Assembly (NCBI RefSeq): GCF_001014615.2
Contig: NZ_LBCQ02000013.1
Span: 62,001 to 126,000, forward strand
DNA length: 64,000 nucleotides
Reading direction: 5' to 3'
Source of the DNA: Aquamicrobium sp. LC103
GTDB taxonomy: Bacteria; Pseudomonadota; Alphaproteobacteria; Rhizobiales; Rhizobiaceae
Made by a program: the position numbers and the translations under genes. Positions 16,253 to 25,049 of the stretch are shown piece by piece (the first letter of the stretch is position 1; every line of letters begins with the position of its first letter). Below the pieces are notes generated by a model that saw only the letters and a list, made by a program, of their open reading frames with translations, was not told the origin of the DNA and did not search any database.

Positions 16253-16666
16253 TCAGGATTCTCCGGCCGGGACGAGACGTGCCTCGCCGGAAGCGAGCGC
16301 GGCGCCATCGGCGTTGAGCGCGAGCTTGAAGGCAAATGAACCGCCCTCGTTGGAGACAAGCGTCGCGACGGCTTCGACCGTGGTGCCGACGGTGATGGCT
16401 TTTTCAAAGTCGAGACCGTAGGAAGCGATGCGATGGCCGGAGCCCGCGAGCCGCGACAGGCACGTGGTGAGCAGCGACGCCGCGGCCAGCTCGAACACGG
16501 ATATGTCCGCAAGCCCTGCAGCCTTCGCCTTGCCGCGATCGACGTAAAGGCCGCCGAGATTGCCGCTGATGCCGGTGAACATGGCCTGTTCGGCAACCGT
16601 CATGGTCTTGCGGAAGGTGACGCTGTCGCCGACGGACGGTGCCACGAACTGGTTCTTGATCGTCAT
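16253..16666 (-). CDS. MaoC-like hot-dog protein lacking the catalytic Asp/His
   Basis: 137-residue protein matching its neighbour in length and layout (APSVGDSVTFRKTMTVAEQA, then FTGISGNLGGLYVDRGKA). At the positions of the hydratase Asp and His it has Asn36 and Tyr41, so hydratase chemistry by the standard mechanism is unlikely. It is probably a structural partner of the intact MaoC protein, as in two-subunit hydratases with one active subunit, or has a changed activity. It is in tight operon spacing: 9 bases after the acyl-CoA dehydrogenase and 3 before the next gene. Confidence 0.75.
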   Translation of the reverse strand: MTIKNQFVAPSVGDSVTFRKTMTVAEQAMFTGISGNLGGLYVDRGKAKAAGLADISVFELAAASLLTTCLSRLAGSGHRIASYGLDFEKAITVGTTVEAVATLVSNEGGSFAFKLALNADGAALASGEARLVPAGES

Positions 16667-16675
16667 AGCTGTTCC

Positions 16676-17839
16676 TTAGATCGAAAGGCCGTTCTTGATG
16701 ACCGAGCGCGCCACGAGCATCCGATGGATCTCCGACGTGCCGTCATAGATGCGGGTGACGCGGGCATCACGATAGATGCGCTCCAGCGGCAGTTCCTTGG
16801 TGAAGCCGTAGCCGCCGAAAACCTGGATTCCGCGGTCGGCGACCTTGCCGAGCATTTCGGACGCGAAAACCTTGATCATGGAAACCTTGTCGCGCGGGTC
16901 GAGGCCGAGATCGATGTCGCGCGCGCAATCGAGCACCATGCTGCGCGCGGCGAATATCTCGATCGCGGAATCGGCGATCATCTTCTGGATCATCTGGTAG
17001 TCGCCGATGGGTGAGCCGAACTGCTTTCGCGTGGCGGCGTGCTGGCGCATCATTTCGAGCACGCGCTGGGCCATGCCGACACAGCGCGCGCCTATATGGC
17101 CGAGCCGTATCGCCGACACGCTCTGCATGATGAGCTTGAAGCCGCCACCGACCTCGCCGAGGACGGCATCTTGCGGTATCCGGCAGTCGGAGAAGACGAG
17201 CTCGGCATGACCGTAGCCGCGATGGCCCATCATCGGTTGCGTGCGCGCGACGGAGAAACCGGGCGTATCGCGATCGACCAGGAAGAGCGTGATGCCACCG
17301 CGCGCGCGTTTTTCCGCATCGTTCAATGCCATCACGATGACGTAGTCGGCGATGTCACCGTCGCTGATGAAATGCTTGGTGCCGTTCAGCACCCATTGGC
17401 CGTTTTCGAGCCGCGCCGTGGTCGAGATCGAGGCGGCGTCGGAACCGGCGCCCGGCTCGGTGATCGCCATGGCGCAGATCTTCTCGCCCTTGACCGTGGG
17501 GAGCAGGTATTTTTCGCGCTGGGCGGGCGAACAGGCCATCAGCATCGGATAGACCTGCCCGAAAATCCGGCGGATCAGTGCGTCCGAGGTCTGGCCGAGC
17601 TGTTCCTCAACCAGGCACATGTCGAGCGTGCTCAGCCCGCCGCCGCCGACCTCCTCGGGCATGTTGAGCGCATAGAGGCCGAGCGCGATCGCTTCCTGCT
17701 TCAGCGCTGCGAGCTTTTCGGGTGGGATGTTGCCGAGACGCTCGACCTCCATCTCCAAAGGCTGCACCTTTCCCTGGACGAAGCGACGGACGGTTTCCAC
17801 CGCCATGCGGCATTCGTCTGAAATCATCATCATGTTCAT
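16676..17839 (-). CDS. Acyl-CoA dehydrogenase
   Basis: 387-residue FAD acyl-CoA dehydrogenase of standard length. It shows the N-terminal helical part, the middle beta domain with CAMAITEPGAGSDAASISTT (signature 1), then GYGFTKELPLERIYRDARVT and IYDGTSEIHRMLVAR at the C-terminus. At the position of the usual catalytic Glu (YEGT) it has Asp366 (YDGT), a conservative change seen in some subfamilies. It oxidises an acyl-CoA at carbons 2-3 and passes electrons to ETF, which is not encoded here. It sits directly between the CoA-transferases and the MaoC genes, giving the order activation, dehydrogenation, hydration. Confidence 0.92.
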   Translation of the reverse strand: MNMMMISDECRMAVETVRRFVQGKVQPLEMEVERLGNIPPEKLAALKQEAIALGLYALNMPEEVGGGGLSTLDMCLVEEQLGQTSDALIRRIFGQVYPMLMACSPAQREKYLLPTVKGEKICAMAITEPGAGSDAASISTTARLENGQWVLNGTKHFISDGDIADYVIVMALNDAEKRARGGITLFLVDRDTPGFSVARTQPMMGHRGYGHAELVFSDCRIPQDAVLGEVGGGFKLIMQSVSAIRLGHIGARCVGMAQRVLEMMRQHAATRKQFGSPIGDYQMIQKMIADSAIEIFAARSMVLDCARDIDLGLDPRDKVSMIKVFASEMLGKVADRGIQVFGGYGFTKELPLERIYRDARVTRIYDGTSEIHRMLVARSVIKNGLSI

Positions 17840-17859
17840 GGGCGGACGTTCCCTCGTTG

Positions 17860-19056
17860 TCAGGCGGCGGCGGGGACGGGGCTTGCGATGACCCCGTCCT
17901 CCGCCAGCCGGTCGATTTCGGATTCGCTCAAGCCGATCTCGGATAGGATGGCGCGGCTGTCGCAGCCGGGGCTGAGCGGCATGGTGTCGATGCCGGGCAA
18001 GGCGCCGTCATAGCGCAGCGGATGCGCGATGAGGCGGATCTTGCGGCCGTCGACTTCGTATTCGCGGAAGGCGCCCATATGGGCGGCCTGGCGATCCTCG
18101 GCGAGTTCGTCATAGGATTGCACGCGCTCGAACCAGATGCCGTGCGCGTCGAAGCGGGCTGCAAGGTTCGCGAATGTATGGCCGGCAAGCGTCTTCGCCA
18201 TTGCCGCGGCGTAGCGCTCCCGCTCCGCGTATCGGTCGATGCCGGCAAGGGCTTGAAGCTCGTCGCTTTCGAGTGCGGCCGCAAGCTTGACCGGGTCGTT
18301 CATCGAAAGGACGATATGGCAATCAACCAGTTTGTAGGCTCCATAAGGCGCGTCGTGATACCAGCTTCCGATATTGGGCCCGCGCCGCATCACGTCACCC
18401 TGCACCTGGCGCATGAAATACATGGTCAGGGCCTCGCTCTGGAGATCGATCGCGGCCTGGAACAGGCTGGCTTCGACGCGGGTTCCCTCGCCGGTCTGCA
18501 GCTTGCGCACGAAGGCGGCGAGAATGCCCATGGCAAGCAGGGAAGCACCGTGCTGGTCGGCGATCGCCGCGCCGACGATCGTGGGGCCGGCCTCCGACGA
18601 TCCGGTGGCCGCGACCAGGCCCGAGCGCGCCTGCATCAGCAGATCCTGGCCCGGGCGCCCTGCATCCGGACCGTCGGCGCCAAGACCGGTAGCGGACGCA
18701 TAGATGATGTCCGGCTTGCGTGCCTTGATCGCCTCGTAGCCGTAGCCCAGCCGGTCGAGCACGCCGGGCCTGAAGTTCTCGACGATGGCGTCGGCGCCGT
18801 CGATCAGCTTCAGCATGATGTCGCGCGACTTCGGGCTCTTCAGGTCGATCGCGAGGCTGCGTTTGTTGCGGTTTGCCGAAAGCAGGAAGGCGCTGACGCC
18901 GCCGGCATAGGAGTTGCCGCCGGACCAGCGCCGCTCGAACGCGCCCGCAAGAGGTTCTATCTTGATGACGTCGGCGCCCATGTCGGCGAGATATTGCGTT
19001 GCCGCCGGGCCTTGCAGGTAATGACAGAAGGAAATGATCCGCATTGCGAGTTTCAT
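17860..19056 (-). CDS. Class III CoA-transferase (CaiB/BaiF family) 1
   Basis: 398-residue family III CoA-transferase. It has the N-terminal QYLADMGADVIKIEP motif and IVENFRPGVLDRLGYGYEAI. The catalytic aspartate is Asp167 in AAIADQHGAS, which carries the acyl anhydride in this family. It moves CoA between carboxylates and is predicted to activate the pathway acid. Its start overlaps the stop of the second CoA-transferase gene by four bases. The two proteins are only moderately similar, so they may form one heteromer or act on different acids. Confidence 0.9.
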   Translation of the reverse strand: MKLAMRIISFCHYLQGPAATQYLADMGADVIKIEPLAGAFERRWSGGNSYAGGVSAFLLSANRNKRSLAIDLKSPKSRDIMLKLIDGADAIVENFRPGVLDRLGYGYEAIKARKPDIIYASATGLGADGPDAGRPGQDLLMQARSGLVAATGSSEAGPTIVGAAIADQHGASLLAMGILAAFVRKLQTGEGTRVEASLFQAAIDLQSEALTMYFMRQVQGDVMRRGPNIGSWYHDAPYGAYKLVDCHIVLSMNDPVKLAAALESDELQALAGIDRYAERERYAAAMAKTLAGHTFANLAARFDAHGIWFERVQSYDELAEDRQAAHMGAFREYEVDGRKIRLIAHPLRYDGALPGIDTMPLSPGCDSRAILSEIGLSESEIDRLAEDGVIASPVPAAA

Positions 19057-20261
19057 GCGGACCTCCCGGCCCCGTCGGCGCAGGCGACGACGCCTTGCGA
19101 GACGAGACCGTCGATCTCGTCCTGCCCGTAGCCGGCTTCGGCAAGAATTTCGCGAGTCTGCGCGCCGAGCTTCTGCGGGGTACGGTGCACGGCGGGCGCG
19201 GCGCCGTCATAGCGCACCGGATGGGCGACGAGCGTCACCGGCGCGCCGGTCGCGCCTTCGACCGTGCGGAACGCTTCCAGATGCCTTAGCTGCGGATTGG
19301 CGGGGAGGTCATCGTAATCCTCGACCCTGGCATTCCAGATCGCGGCGGCGTCCAGCAGGCCGATCGCCTCGTCGGTGGCGAGCGTGGCAACCTTTTCCGA
19401 GACGAGCCTGGTGATATCTTCCCGGCGCGAGAAAGCATCCGCTTCCGGTATGTCGAGCAGCGCCTCGACACCGAGCGCCTTTCCCAGCACGGCCGGCGGG
19501 CTCATCGAAATGGCAATGAAGCCGTCCCTGGTGGCATGGATGCCGTAGCCGCCGGCGCTGAACCACGAGGCCACGCCGCCCGGTCCGCGCGGCGAGGTTC
19601 TTGGCGCGCCGTTTAGCCAGGCAGTGATGGATTCACCCTGTAGATCGATCGCGGCCTGGAGCAGGCTGACGTCGACCCGGCCACCCTTGCCGCTGCGCTC
19701 GCGCCGGAACAGCGCCGCGACGATGCCCATCGTATAAAGTGCGGCCGCGTGCTGGTCGATGACGACCGAACCGATTGGGACGGGCGGGCCGTCGGCTCGC
19801 CCGGTATGGGCCGCCAGCCCCGACATCGCCTGAAGGAGCAGATCCTGTCCTGGCCGCGATGCATAGGGGCCGGTGGGACCGAAACCGGTCGCGGCGGCAT
19901 AGATCAGGCGTGGATGTTCCGTGACGAGCTCATCGGGGTCGAAACCGAGGCGCGCCATGGCGCCCGGACGGAAATTCTCCATCATCACGTCGGCGGAGCC
20001 GATGAGCCGGCGGACTACCGCCTTGCCCTCCTCGCTCTTCATGTCGACGGCGAGGCTGCGTTTGTTGCGCCCGGTGGAGAGGTGGTTCACGCTCTGCCCG
20101 TCGACGAAGTGCCCGGCAACCGCCCAATTGCGCTGGAAGGCTCCGTCCAGCGGTTCGATCGCGACGACATCGGCGCCCATGTCGCCAAGCAGTTGTGCCG
20201 CGGCCGGTCCGGCGAGGAAATGGTTGAAGCTGAGAACCTTGATGCCGCTGAGGATGTCCAT
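19053..20261 (-). CDS. Class III CoA-transferase (CaiB/BaiF family) 2
   Basis: 402-residue family III CoA-transferase with LLGDMGADVVAIEPLDGAF, DVMMENFRPGAMARLGF and the catalytic Asp169 in SVVIDQHAAA. The ATG at 20261 opens with the family-typical MDILSGIKVLSF; a longer frame starting at 20300 has no family similarity there. A gap of 123 bases separates it from the upstream hydrolase gene, the largest in the operon, so an internal promoter there is possible. It is coupled to the next CoA-transferase. Confidence 0.9.
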   Translation of the reverse strand: MDILSGIKVLSFNHFLAGPAAAQLLGDMGADVVAIEPLDGAFQRNWAVAGHFVDGQSVNHLSTGRNKRSLAVDMKSEEGKAVVRRLIGSADVMMENFRPGAMARLGFDPDELVTEHPRLIYAAATGFGPTGPYASRPGQDLLLQAMSGLAAHTGRADGPPVPIGSVVIDQHAAALYTMGIVAALFRRERSGKGGRVDVSLLQAAIDLQGESITAWLNGAPRTSPRGPGGVASWFSAGGYGIHATRDGFIAISMSPPAVLGKALGVEALLDIPEADAFSRREDITRLVSEKVATLATDEAIGLLDAAAIWNARVEDYDDLPANPQLRHLEAFRTVEGATGAPVTLVAHPVRYDGAAPAVHRTPQKLGAQTREILAEAGYGQDEIDGLVSQGVVACADGAGRSA

Positions 20262-20384
20262 GGCGCCGATTTTCCGTTTGCTTTTCGATGAGACTACCAA
20301 CGCGCGCTCGGGCTCGGCAGTATCGACATCTATGATCTTTCGACCTGTGAGTATTTCTCCGGCAGATAGTTTGCTTGCCGGCGC

Positions 20385-21791
20385 TCACGCCGCATAGGCG
20401 CTCTTTTCCCGCTCCAGAACGCGGCCGTGATCCTTGCCTGCGACGATCTTGCCGTCCTCGACGACAATCGTTCCGCGCGAGACGGTCATCACCGGCCAGC
20501 CGGTGACCTCGAAGCCTTCCCAGGGCGTATAGTCGGCGCCGTGATGCAGGATCTCCTGCCGGATCGTTTCCTTCCGGTTGGGATTCCAGAGCGCCAGGTC
20601 GGCATCGAAGCCGATTCCAATCGACCCCTTGCGCGGGTAGAGCCCGTACATTTTCGCGTGATTGGTGGCCGACAGCTCGACGAATTTCTGGGGCGTGATG
20701 CGACCTTTCGAGACGCCTTCCGAAAACAGTATCGGCAGCCTCGTCTCGACGCCCGGAATGCCGTTCGGAACCCAGCGGAACGAGGTGCGCGCCTTCGGAT
20801 TGAGCTTTCCGTCAGTCGAGTCGTAGCGAAACGGACAGTGGTCGGAGGAAAATGTCTGGAAGACGCCTTGCGCGATGCCTTCCCAGATCGCCTTTTGACT
20901 ATCGCAATCGCGTGGTGGCGGCGAGCAGACATATTTCGCGCCCGTCATGTTGAGCCCCTTGAGGCTTTCCGCCGTCAGCGTGATGTATTGAGGGCAGGTC
21001 TCGGCATAGACCTTCAGGCCGCGCTGCTGCGCCCAGCGCACCTGCTCCATCGTCTCTCGTCCCGAGACATGGACGATCATCATCGGCACGTCGATCAGCT
21101 CGGCATGGCTGATCGCCCGGTGCGCGGCCTCGCGCTCCACGATTTCCGGGCGCGACACGGCGTGATAATAGGGCTCGGTCTTGCCCGCCCGCTCCAGCCG
21201 CTCCGCCAAAAACTTGATGGTGTCGTAGCCTTCGCAATGGACCATCACCAGCGCCTGCGTGGCGCGCGCGACGTCGAATACTTCGAGCAATTGCCGGTCG
21301 TTTAGAACCAAATCGTCATAGGTCATGAAGACCTTGAAGGAGGTGTATCCCGCCTCGACCAATGCCGGCAGCTCCTGGCCGAGCACCGCCGGTGTCGGAT
21401 CGGAGACAATGAGATGGAAGGCGGTATCGATGTGGCACTCGCCTTCGGCTAGGGTCCGGTACTCCTCCACCGAGCCGCGCAGCGACGCGCCGCGCTGCTG
21501 GAGCGCGAACGGCATGACGAGCGTGTTGCCGCCCGCCGCGGCGGAGGCCGTGGCCGATGCGAAATCGTCCGCCATCACGATGCCGGGGCCGGAGGGTTGC
21601 GCGATGTGCACGTGGCTATCGATGCCGCCCGGCATGACGTAGAGGCTCGAAGCATCGATTTCCCGCTCGGCCCCGGCAACGGTTTCGGCTATGACGGCGA
21701 TCTTCTCGCCGGCGATCCCGATATCGGCCTTGAACATGTCGCTGGCGGTGACGATGGTGCCGCCGCGTATCGCGAGGTCGAGCTTGGTCAT
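20385..21791 (-). CDS. Dihydropyrimidinase/hydantoinase-family cyclic amidohydrolase
   Basis: 468-residue amidohydrolase. Metal ligands of the D-hydantoinase group are all present: His60 and His62 in GGIDSHVHIAQ, the lysine normally carboxylated (Lys153 in FKVFMTY), His185 in MVHCEGYD, His241 in IVHVSGRE and Asp317 in FSSDHCPF. The family opens cyclic imides and ureides such as dihydropyrimidines, hydantoins and some lactam-like rings. The ATG at 21791 has AAAGGAG upstream. In this operon ring opening would yield a carboxylic acid for the CoA-transferases. The natural substrate is not evident, and no beta-ureidopropionase or carbamoylase is present. Confidence 0.9.
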   Translation of the reverse strand: MTKLDLAIRGGTIVTASDMFKADIGIAGEKIAVIAETVAGAEREIDASSLYVMPGGIDSHVHIAQPSGPGIVMADDFASATASAAAGGNTLVMPFALQQRGASLRGSVEEYRTLAEGECHIDTAFHLIVSDPTPAVLGQELPALVEAGYTSFKVFMTYDDLVLNDRQLLEVFDVARATQALVMVHCEGYDTIKFLAERLERAGKTEPYYHAVSRPEIVEREAAHRAISHAELIDVPMMIVHVSGRETMEQVRWAQQRGLKVYAETCPQYITLTAESLKGLNMTGAKYVCSPPPRDCDSQKAIWEGIAQGVFQTFSSDHCPFRYDSTDGKLNPKARTSFRWVPNGIPGVETRLPILFSEGVSKGRITPQKFVELSATNHAKMYGLYPRKGSIGIGFDADLALWNPNRKETIRQEILHHGADYTPWEGFEVTGWPVMTVSRGTIVVEDGKIVAGKDHGRVLEREKSAYAA

Positions 21792-21822
21792 TCCGGTTGC
21801 GCTCCTTTGCAAGACAGGTCCG

Positions 21823-22236
21823 TCAGAGGCGTTCGAAGGAAATCTCCCGCGCGCCTTCCCAGAGCGCCTTGCGGCCGAGGGCGGGCAGGAGGTCGACATT
21901 GTCGGTGATGGTGAGAAAGTGATTTCCGGCGAGCTGGCCGGCCATGCTGGCGAAGTTCACCCGGCCATAGGCGAGCAGGATCTCGGTTTCGCTGACGCCG
22001 CCCGGATAGAGGATCACCTCGCCGGGCGCTGGATAGCTGGTGGCGTTTTCGTATCCGACGCCGAATTCCATGGCGCCCAGCGGAATCCACACGGCCTCGC
22101 CGCTCCAACGCACGTGGATCGCCTTGTTGCGGAACGGCAGATAATTGAGGAACGCCGCGCAGGTGTCGGGCGCCTTCTCCTTTTCCAGCCTTGCCTCGAA
22201 AGCGACCCCCGCCAGCGTGATCCTGAGCTTTTCCAT
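21823..22236 (-). CDS. DUF3830 family protein (cyclophilin-like fold)
   Basis: 137-residue protein matching DUF3830: LRITLAGVAFEARLEKEKAP, TCAAFLNYLPFRNKAIHVRW, GEVILYPGGVSETEILLAYG and AGNHFLTITDN. The family has a cyclophilin-like barrel and often lies beside hydantoinase-type hydrolases and TRAP or ABC importers. Its biochemical role is unknown. It begins 26 bases after the aldolase gene and ends 31 bases before the hydrolase gene. Confidence 0.8.
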   Translation of the reverse strand: MEKLRITLAGVAFEARLEKEKAPDTCAAFLNYLPFRNKAIHVRWSGEAVWIPLGAMEFGVGYENATSYPAPGEVILYPGGVSETEILLAYGRVNFASMAGQLAGNHFLTITDNVDLLPALGRKALWEGAREISFERL

Positions 22237-22262
22237 TTCCGATCCTTTTCCAGACGCGGCAG

Positions 22263-23009
22263 TCAGCTGCGCATCAGTGCGCGTGCCTCGGCGGCAGCGG
22301 CGGCGCCGGCTTCGAACAGAAGGTTGATGTCGTTGGCCGCGACGACGTAGCTCGCGCCGAGAGCAAGCGCGTGCGTGTGCACGAGGCTCGGCGGGACGCC
22401 GATCACGCCGAAAAACTTGCGCGCGTCCTTCGTCGCTTCCGCGATTTCACGGAAAGCCGCGAGCACATCTGGATGACCGATATTGCCGGTGTGGCCGAGG
22501 GATTGGGCGAGGTCGTTGCCTCCGACCAGCAATCCGTCGACGCCTTCCAGCGCCGCGATCGCCCGGACATCCGCGACCCCCTCGCGGCTCTCGATCATCA
22601 GGACCACTTCCAGCGCGGTTTCGCTCAGCCCGATCAGGTCCCGGACCGGCATCGGCCGGAAGCCGATGGGCGCGATCGGTGGCGGAATGGAGCGTGTCCC
22701 GTGTGGGGGAAAGCGCACTTTTTCGACGACGAATTTCGCGTCGGCCAGGCTGTCGACGTGGGGCACGATCAGGCCGGCCGCGCCGCAATCGACCACCCGC
22801 GTCAGCATTTCGGAGCCGATGCCGGGCACCCGGACGTGGACGGGAAAGCCGGCTTCCCGCCCCGCGACCGAGAGCGTTGCCGCTTCGCCGAGCGACATCG
22901 CGCCGTGCTCCATGTCGGCGAGAAGGAAATCGAAGCCGCAATGGCGCGCGACCGCCATCATTTCGAGCGAACGGAAGACGCAGGCGGCAAGCCCGATGCG
23001 CGCACTCAT
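22263..23009 (-). CDS. HpcH/HpaI-family class II aldolase
   Basis: 248-residue TIM-barrel aldolase. The motifs fit HpaI-type enzymes: LADMEHGAMS with the base His35, Arg60 in VRVPG, the metal ligand Glu140 in MIESREGV and Asp166 in VGGNDLAQS. They cleave 4-hydroxy-2-oxo acids, or related malyl-like compounds, to pyruvate or glyoxylate plus an aldehyde. The gene overlaps the upstream amidohydrolase-like gene by four bases. With the MaoC hydratase it could carry out the hydroxylation-then-cleavage end of the pathway. Confidence 0.88.
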   Translation of the reverse strand: MSARIGLAACVFRSLEMMAVARHCGFDFLLADMEHGAMSLGEAATLSVAGREAGFPVHVRVPGIGSEMLTRVVDCGAAGLIVPHVDSLADAKFVVEKVRFPPHGTRSIPPPIAPIGFRPMPVRDLIGLSETALEVVLMIESREGVADVRAIAALEGVDGLLVGGNDLAQSLGHTGNIGHPDVLAAFREIAEATKDARKFFGVIGVPPSLVHTHALALGASYVVAANDINLLFEAGAAAAAEARALMRS

Positions 23010-23965
23010 CCTTCCAATCCTCGCTCGGGCTTGCGAACCTTGAAGAGGCGGGCGGGATTGTCGGCGATCATGCGCCGCAGGTCAGCCGCCGCAATGCCGC
23101 TGCCGGCGAACATCATCACGAACTCGCGAAACGCCTCGACCGGCGGCGGCAGGACTAGCGCGCCGCTGTCGCTCGACAGGACGATGTTCGCGGAGCCCAC
23201 GGTTCCGATCACCTCGAGTGCGGCGGCAAAATCCGCGCGCGGGAAGCGATGACGTTCCGCGTCGATCATGGTCTGCGCAATATCCGTGGCATGGCTGAAG
23301 ACGAAGAAGGAATATTCGAGCATGCAGCCGGTCTCTGCGATCGCGCCCGCTTCCTCGACCGTCAGATAGCCCGCCGGCGCCAACATTCGGCTGCAGCCTC
23401 GCTCGGCCGCGGCCTGTGCGACGCGAACGGCTTCGGGGCCGGAGAGGTGGCCGAGATTGAAGACGATGTCGGCCTCGACGCACAGATCGATGATTTCCGC
23501 GACCGCGTCGGGAAGCGGCCCGCGCTCGGAAATCGACAAGGTGGTCTCGACATAGGCCGGGCCGCGGTTTTCCGAACGGGCGACAAAAGCGGTGTGATGG
23601 CAGGGCAGCGACACGAAGCGCGCTCCGCCTGTTCCATAGCCCATGTTCAAAGCCGTCGCGACGACACGTGGAGAAAGGCCGCCCGCGTAGGGTTCGAGAA
23701 TGACGCCGCCGAACACGTCGACGCCGAGGTGACCAAGCTCTCGGTTGGCGAGCGCCGCCAGGCCGGACGTATTGGCGAACACATCCATCAGACCGAGACC
23801 GGAAAGGCCGGCGCGCGAGGCCGCGCGCACCGCATCGAAGAGAGTGACGGTGCGTTGGTTGATATGAGGGCAGCAATGGACATGGCTGTCGACGGCGCCG
23901 ACAAGCAGTTCCATTCCCGGAACAATCGCGATTTCACGATCCACGGTTTCTTCCATGACGCGCAA
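23006..23965 (-). CDS. Amidohydrolase-superfamily-like protein (DUF6282-like)
   Basis: 319-residue TIM-barrel metal hydrolase-like protein. It has an HxH pair (His28, His30 in VDSHVHCCPH), a later His in VFNLGHLSGPE and an Asp in VLSSDSGALV, the usual amidohydrolase ligand order. It resembles proteins annotated DUF6282; that label is tentative. The start is TTG at 23963-23965, with GGAGG five bases upstream; the ATG three codons later is 14 bases from that site. It is probably a second hydrolase or lactonase step of the pathway. It starts 81 bases downstream of the TRAP binding protein gene, past a strong hairpin. Confidence 0.65.
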   Translation of the reverse strand: MRVMEETVDREIAIVPGMELLVGAVDSHVHCCPHINQRTVTLFDAVRAASRAGLSGLGLMDVFANTSGLAALANRELGHLGVDVFGGVILEPYAGGLSPRVVATALNMGYGTGGARFVSLPCHHTAFVARSENRGPAYVETTLSISERGPLPDAVAEIIDLCVEADIVFNLGHLSGPEAVRVAQAAAERGCSRMLAPAGYLTVEEAGAIAETGCMLEYSFFVFSHATDIAQTMIDAERHRFPRADFAAALEVIGTVGSANIVLSSDSGALVLPPPVEAFREFVMMFAGSGIAAADLRRMIADNPARLFKVRKPERGLEG

Positions 23966-24009
23966 TTCTTCCTCCCGATGGTCGTGCCATCGCGCGGCGA
24001 TGACGGAGG

Positions 24010-24033
24010 GCCGGGGCCATGTTCGGCCCCGGC
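24010..24033 (-). other. Strong hairpin between TRAP binding-protein gene and catabolic genes
   Basis: GCCGGGGCC at 24010-24018 and GGCCCCGGC at 24025-24033 form a 9-bp all-GC stem with a 6-base loop. No T-run follows on the minus strand, so this is more likely an mRNA-stabilising or partially attenuating stem behind the binding-protein gene than a full terminator. Confidence 0.6.
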
Positions 24034-24046
24034 GGTACTTCGCGAT

Positions 24047-25015
24047 TTACTTGTTCAGGGCCTCGAAGAGGGCGCGCTGCGAGTCGCTCTCCAGGAACTT
24101 GTCGTAAAGGTCCTTCGATGCTTCGCGGAAGCCGGTGGTGTCAGGCTCGACGATGGTCACGCCTTTTTCCTTCAGATCGGCGAGCAGAGGCTGCTCCTGC
24201 TCGATCACATACTGGCGCTGCCAGACCGCCGATTCCTCGCCGGCCTCCAGAAGCGCGGCCTGTACGTCCTCGGGCAGGCTTGCGAATTTCCTCTCGCTCA
24301 TGAAGATGTGCGCGGTCAGGTTCAGCCATCCGACCAGGGAGAAATGCTGGGCCACCTCGTAGAAGCGCTGGGCATCGTAGTCGGATGTCGCGCCTTCCGC
24401 GCCGTCCACGATGCCGCTCTGCAGCGCCCCGTAGAGTTCGCTATAAGCAAGCGGCGTCGGGTTGGCGCCGTAGGCGCGGAACGCCTGGACATGCATCGGC
24501 TGCTGCATCGTCCTGATTTTCAGGTTGGCGATGTCACTGATGGAATTGATGTCCTTCTTGGTCATCAGGTGGCGGATGCCGGAGGAGTAGGAGCCGATAA
24601 GCTGGAAGCCCGACGCGGTGGCGGCATTCTGCATCATTCCCTTCGCCGGTCCTTCGAGGGCTTTGCTGAGGGCGGCGACGTTTTCGAACATGAACGGCAT
24701 ATCGAGGACACGCAGATCCTTGACGAAATTGCTGAGAAGCGAGTTGGAGGTCATCGCCATGTCGACCGTGCCGAGAAGCGCGCCTTCCACAAGCTGGGAC
24801 TCGTCGCCGATCTGTCCGTTCGGGAATATCTCGATCGTGGCCTTGCCGTTCGTCTTCTCCTCCAGAAGCTCGCGGAGTTTCTGCAGACCCTTGTCCTGGA
24901 TGGAGCCGGTGACGTTGGTGTGCCCTGCCTTGATGGTGATCTCGGCGGCCTGCAGCGGGCCTGCGACCGAGAAGGCGAGCCATGAAAACACGGCGGTTGC
25001 GATTATCTTGTTCAT
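24047..25015 (-). CDS. TRAP transporter substrate-binding protein, DctP family
   Basis: 322-residue periplasmic binding protein. The Sec signal is MNKIIATAVFSWLAFSVAGP, with cleavage after LQAA. Family motifs are IKAGHTNVTGSIQDKGLQKL, FPNGQIGDESQLVEGALLG and the C-terminal part of the carboxylate-binding motif ANLKIRTMQQPMHV with its conserved Arg. That points to an organic acid ligand. It is the third gene of the operon after the two permease genes and supplies the substrate to the downstream enzymes. Confidence 0.92.
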   Translation of the reverse strand: MNKIIATAVFSWLAFSVAGPLQAAEITIKAGHTNVTGSIQDKGLQKLRELLEEKTNGKATIEIFPNGQIGDESQLVEGALLGTVDMAMTSNSLLSNFVKDLRVLDMPFMFENVAALSKALEGPAKGMMQNAATASGFQLIGSYSSGIRHLMTKKDINSISDIANLKIRTMQQPMHVQAFRAYGANPTPLAYSELYGALQSGIVDGAEGATSDYDAQRFYEVAQHFSLVGWLNLTAHIFMSERKFASLPEDVQAALLEAGEESAVWQRQYVIEQEQPLLADLKEKGVTIVEPDTTGFREASKDLYDKFLESDSQRALFEALNK

Positions 25016-25049
25016 TTTTTCGGTTCCCCTTTAGTTGACCTGGTTGATT

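Noticed and set aside
20262-20384. CCGGCA/TGCCGG hairpin in the 123-base gap behind the dihydropyrimidinase gene as a terminator
   Set aside because: The stem is only 6 bp with an 11-base loop and no T-run follows on the minus strand. It is too weak to split the operon.
20385-21791. Assigning the hydrolase operon to pyrimidine or hydantoin breakdown
   Set aside because: The dihydropyrimidinase-like protein has all metal ligands, but no beta-ureidopropionase, carbamoylase, dihydropyrimidine dehydrogenase or hydantoin racemase is present, and the CoA-dependent genes do not fit that route.
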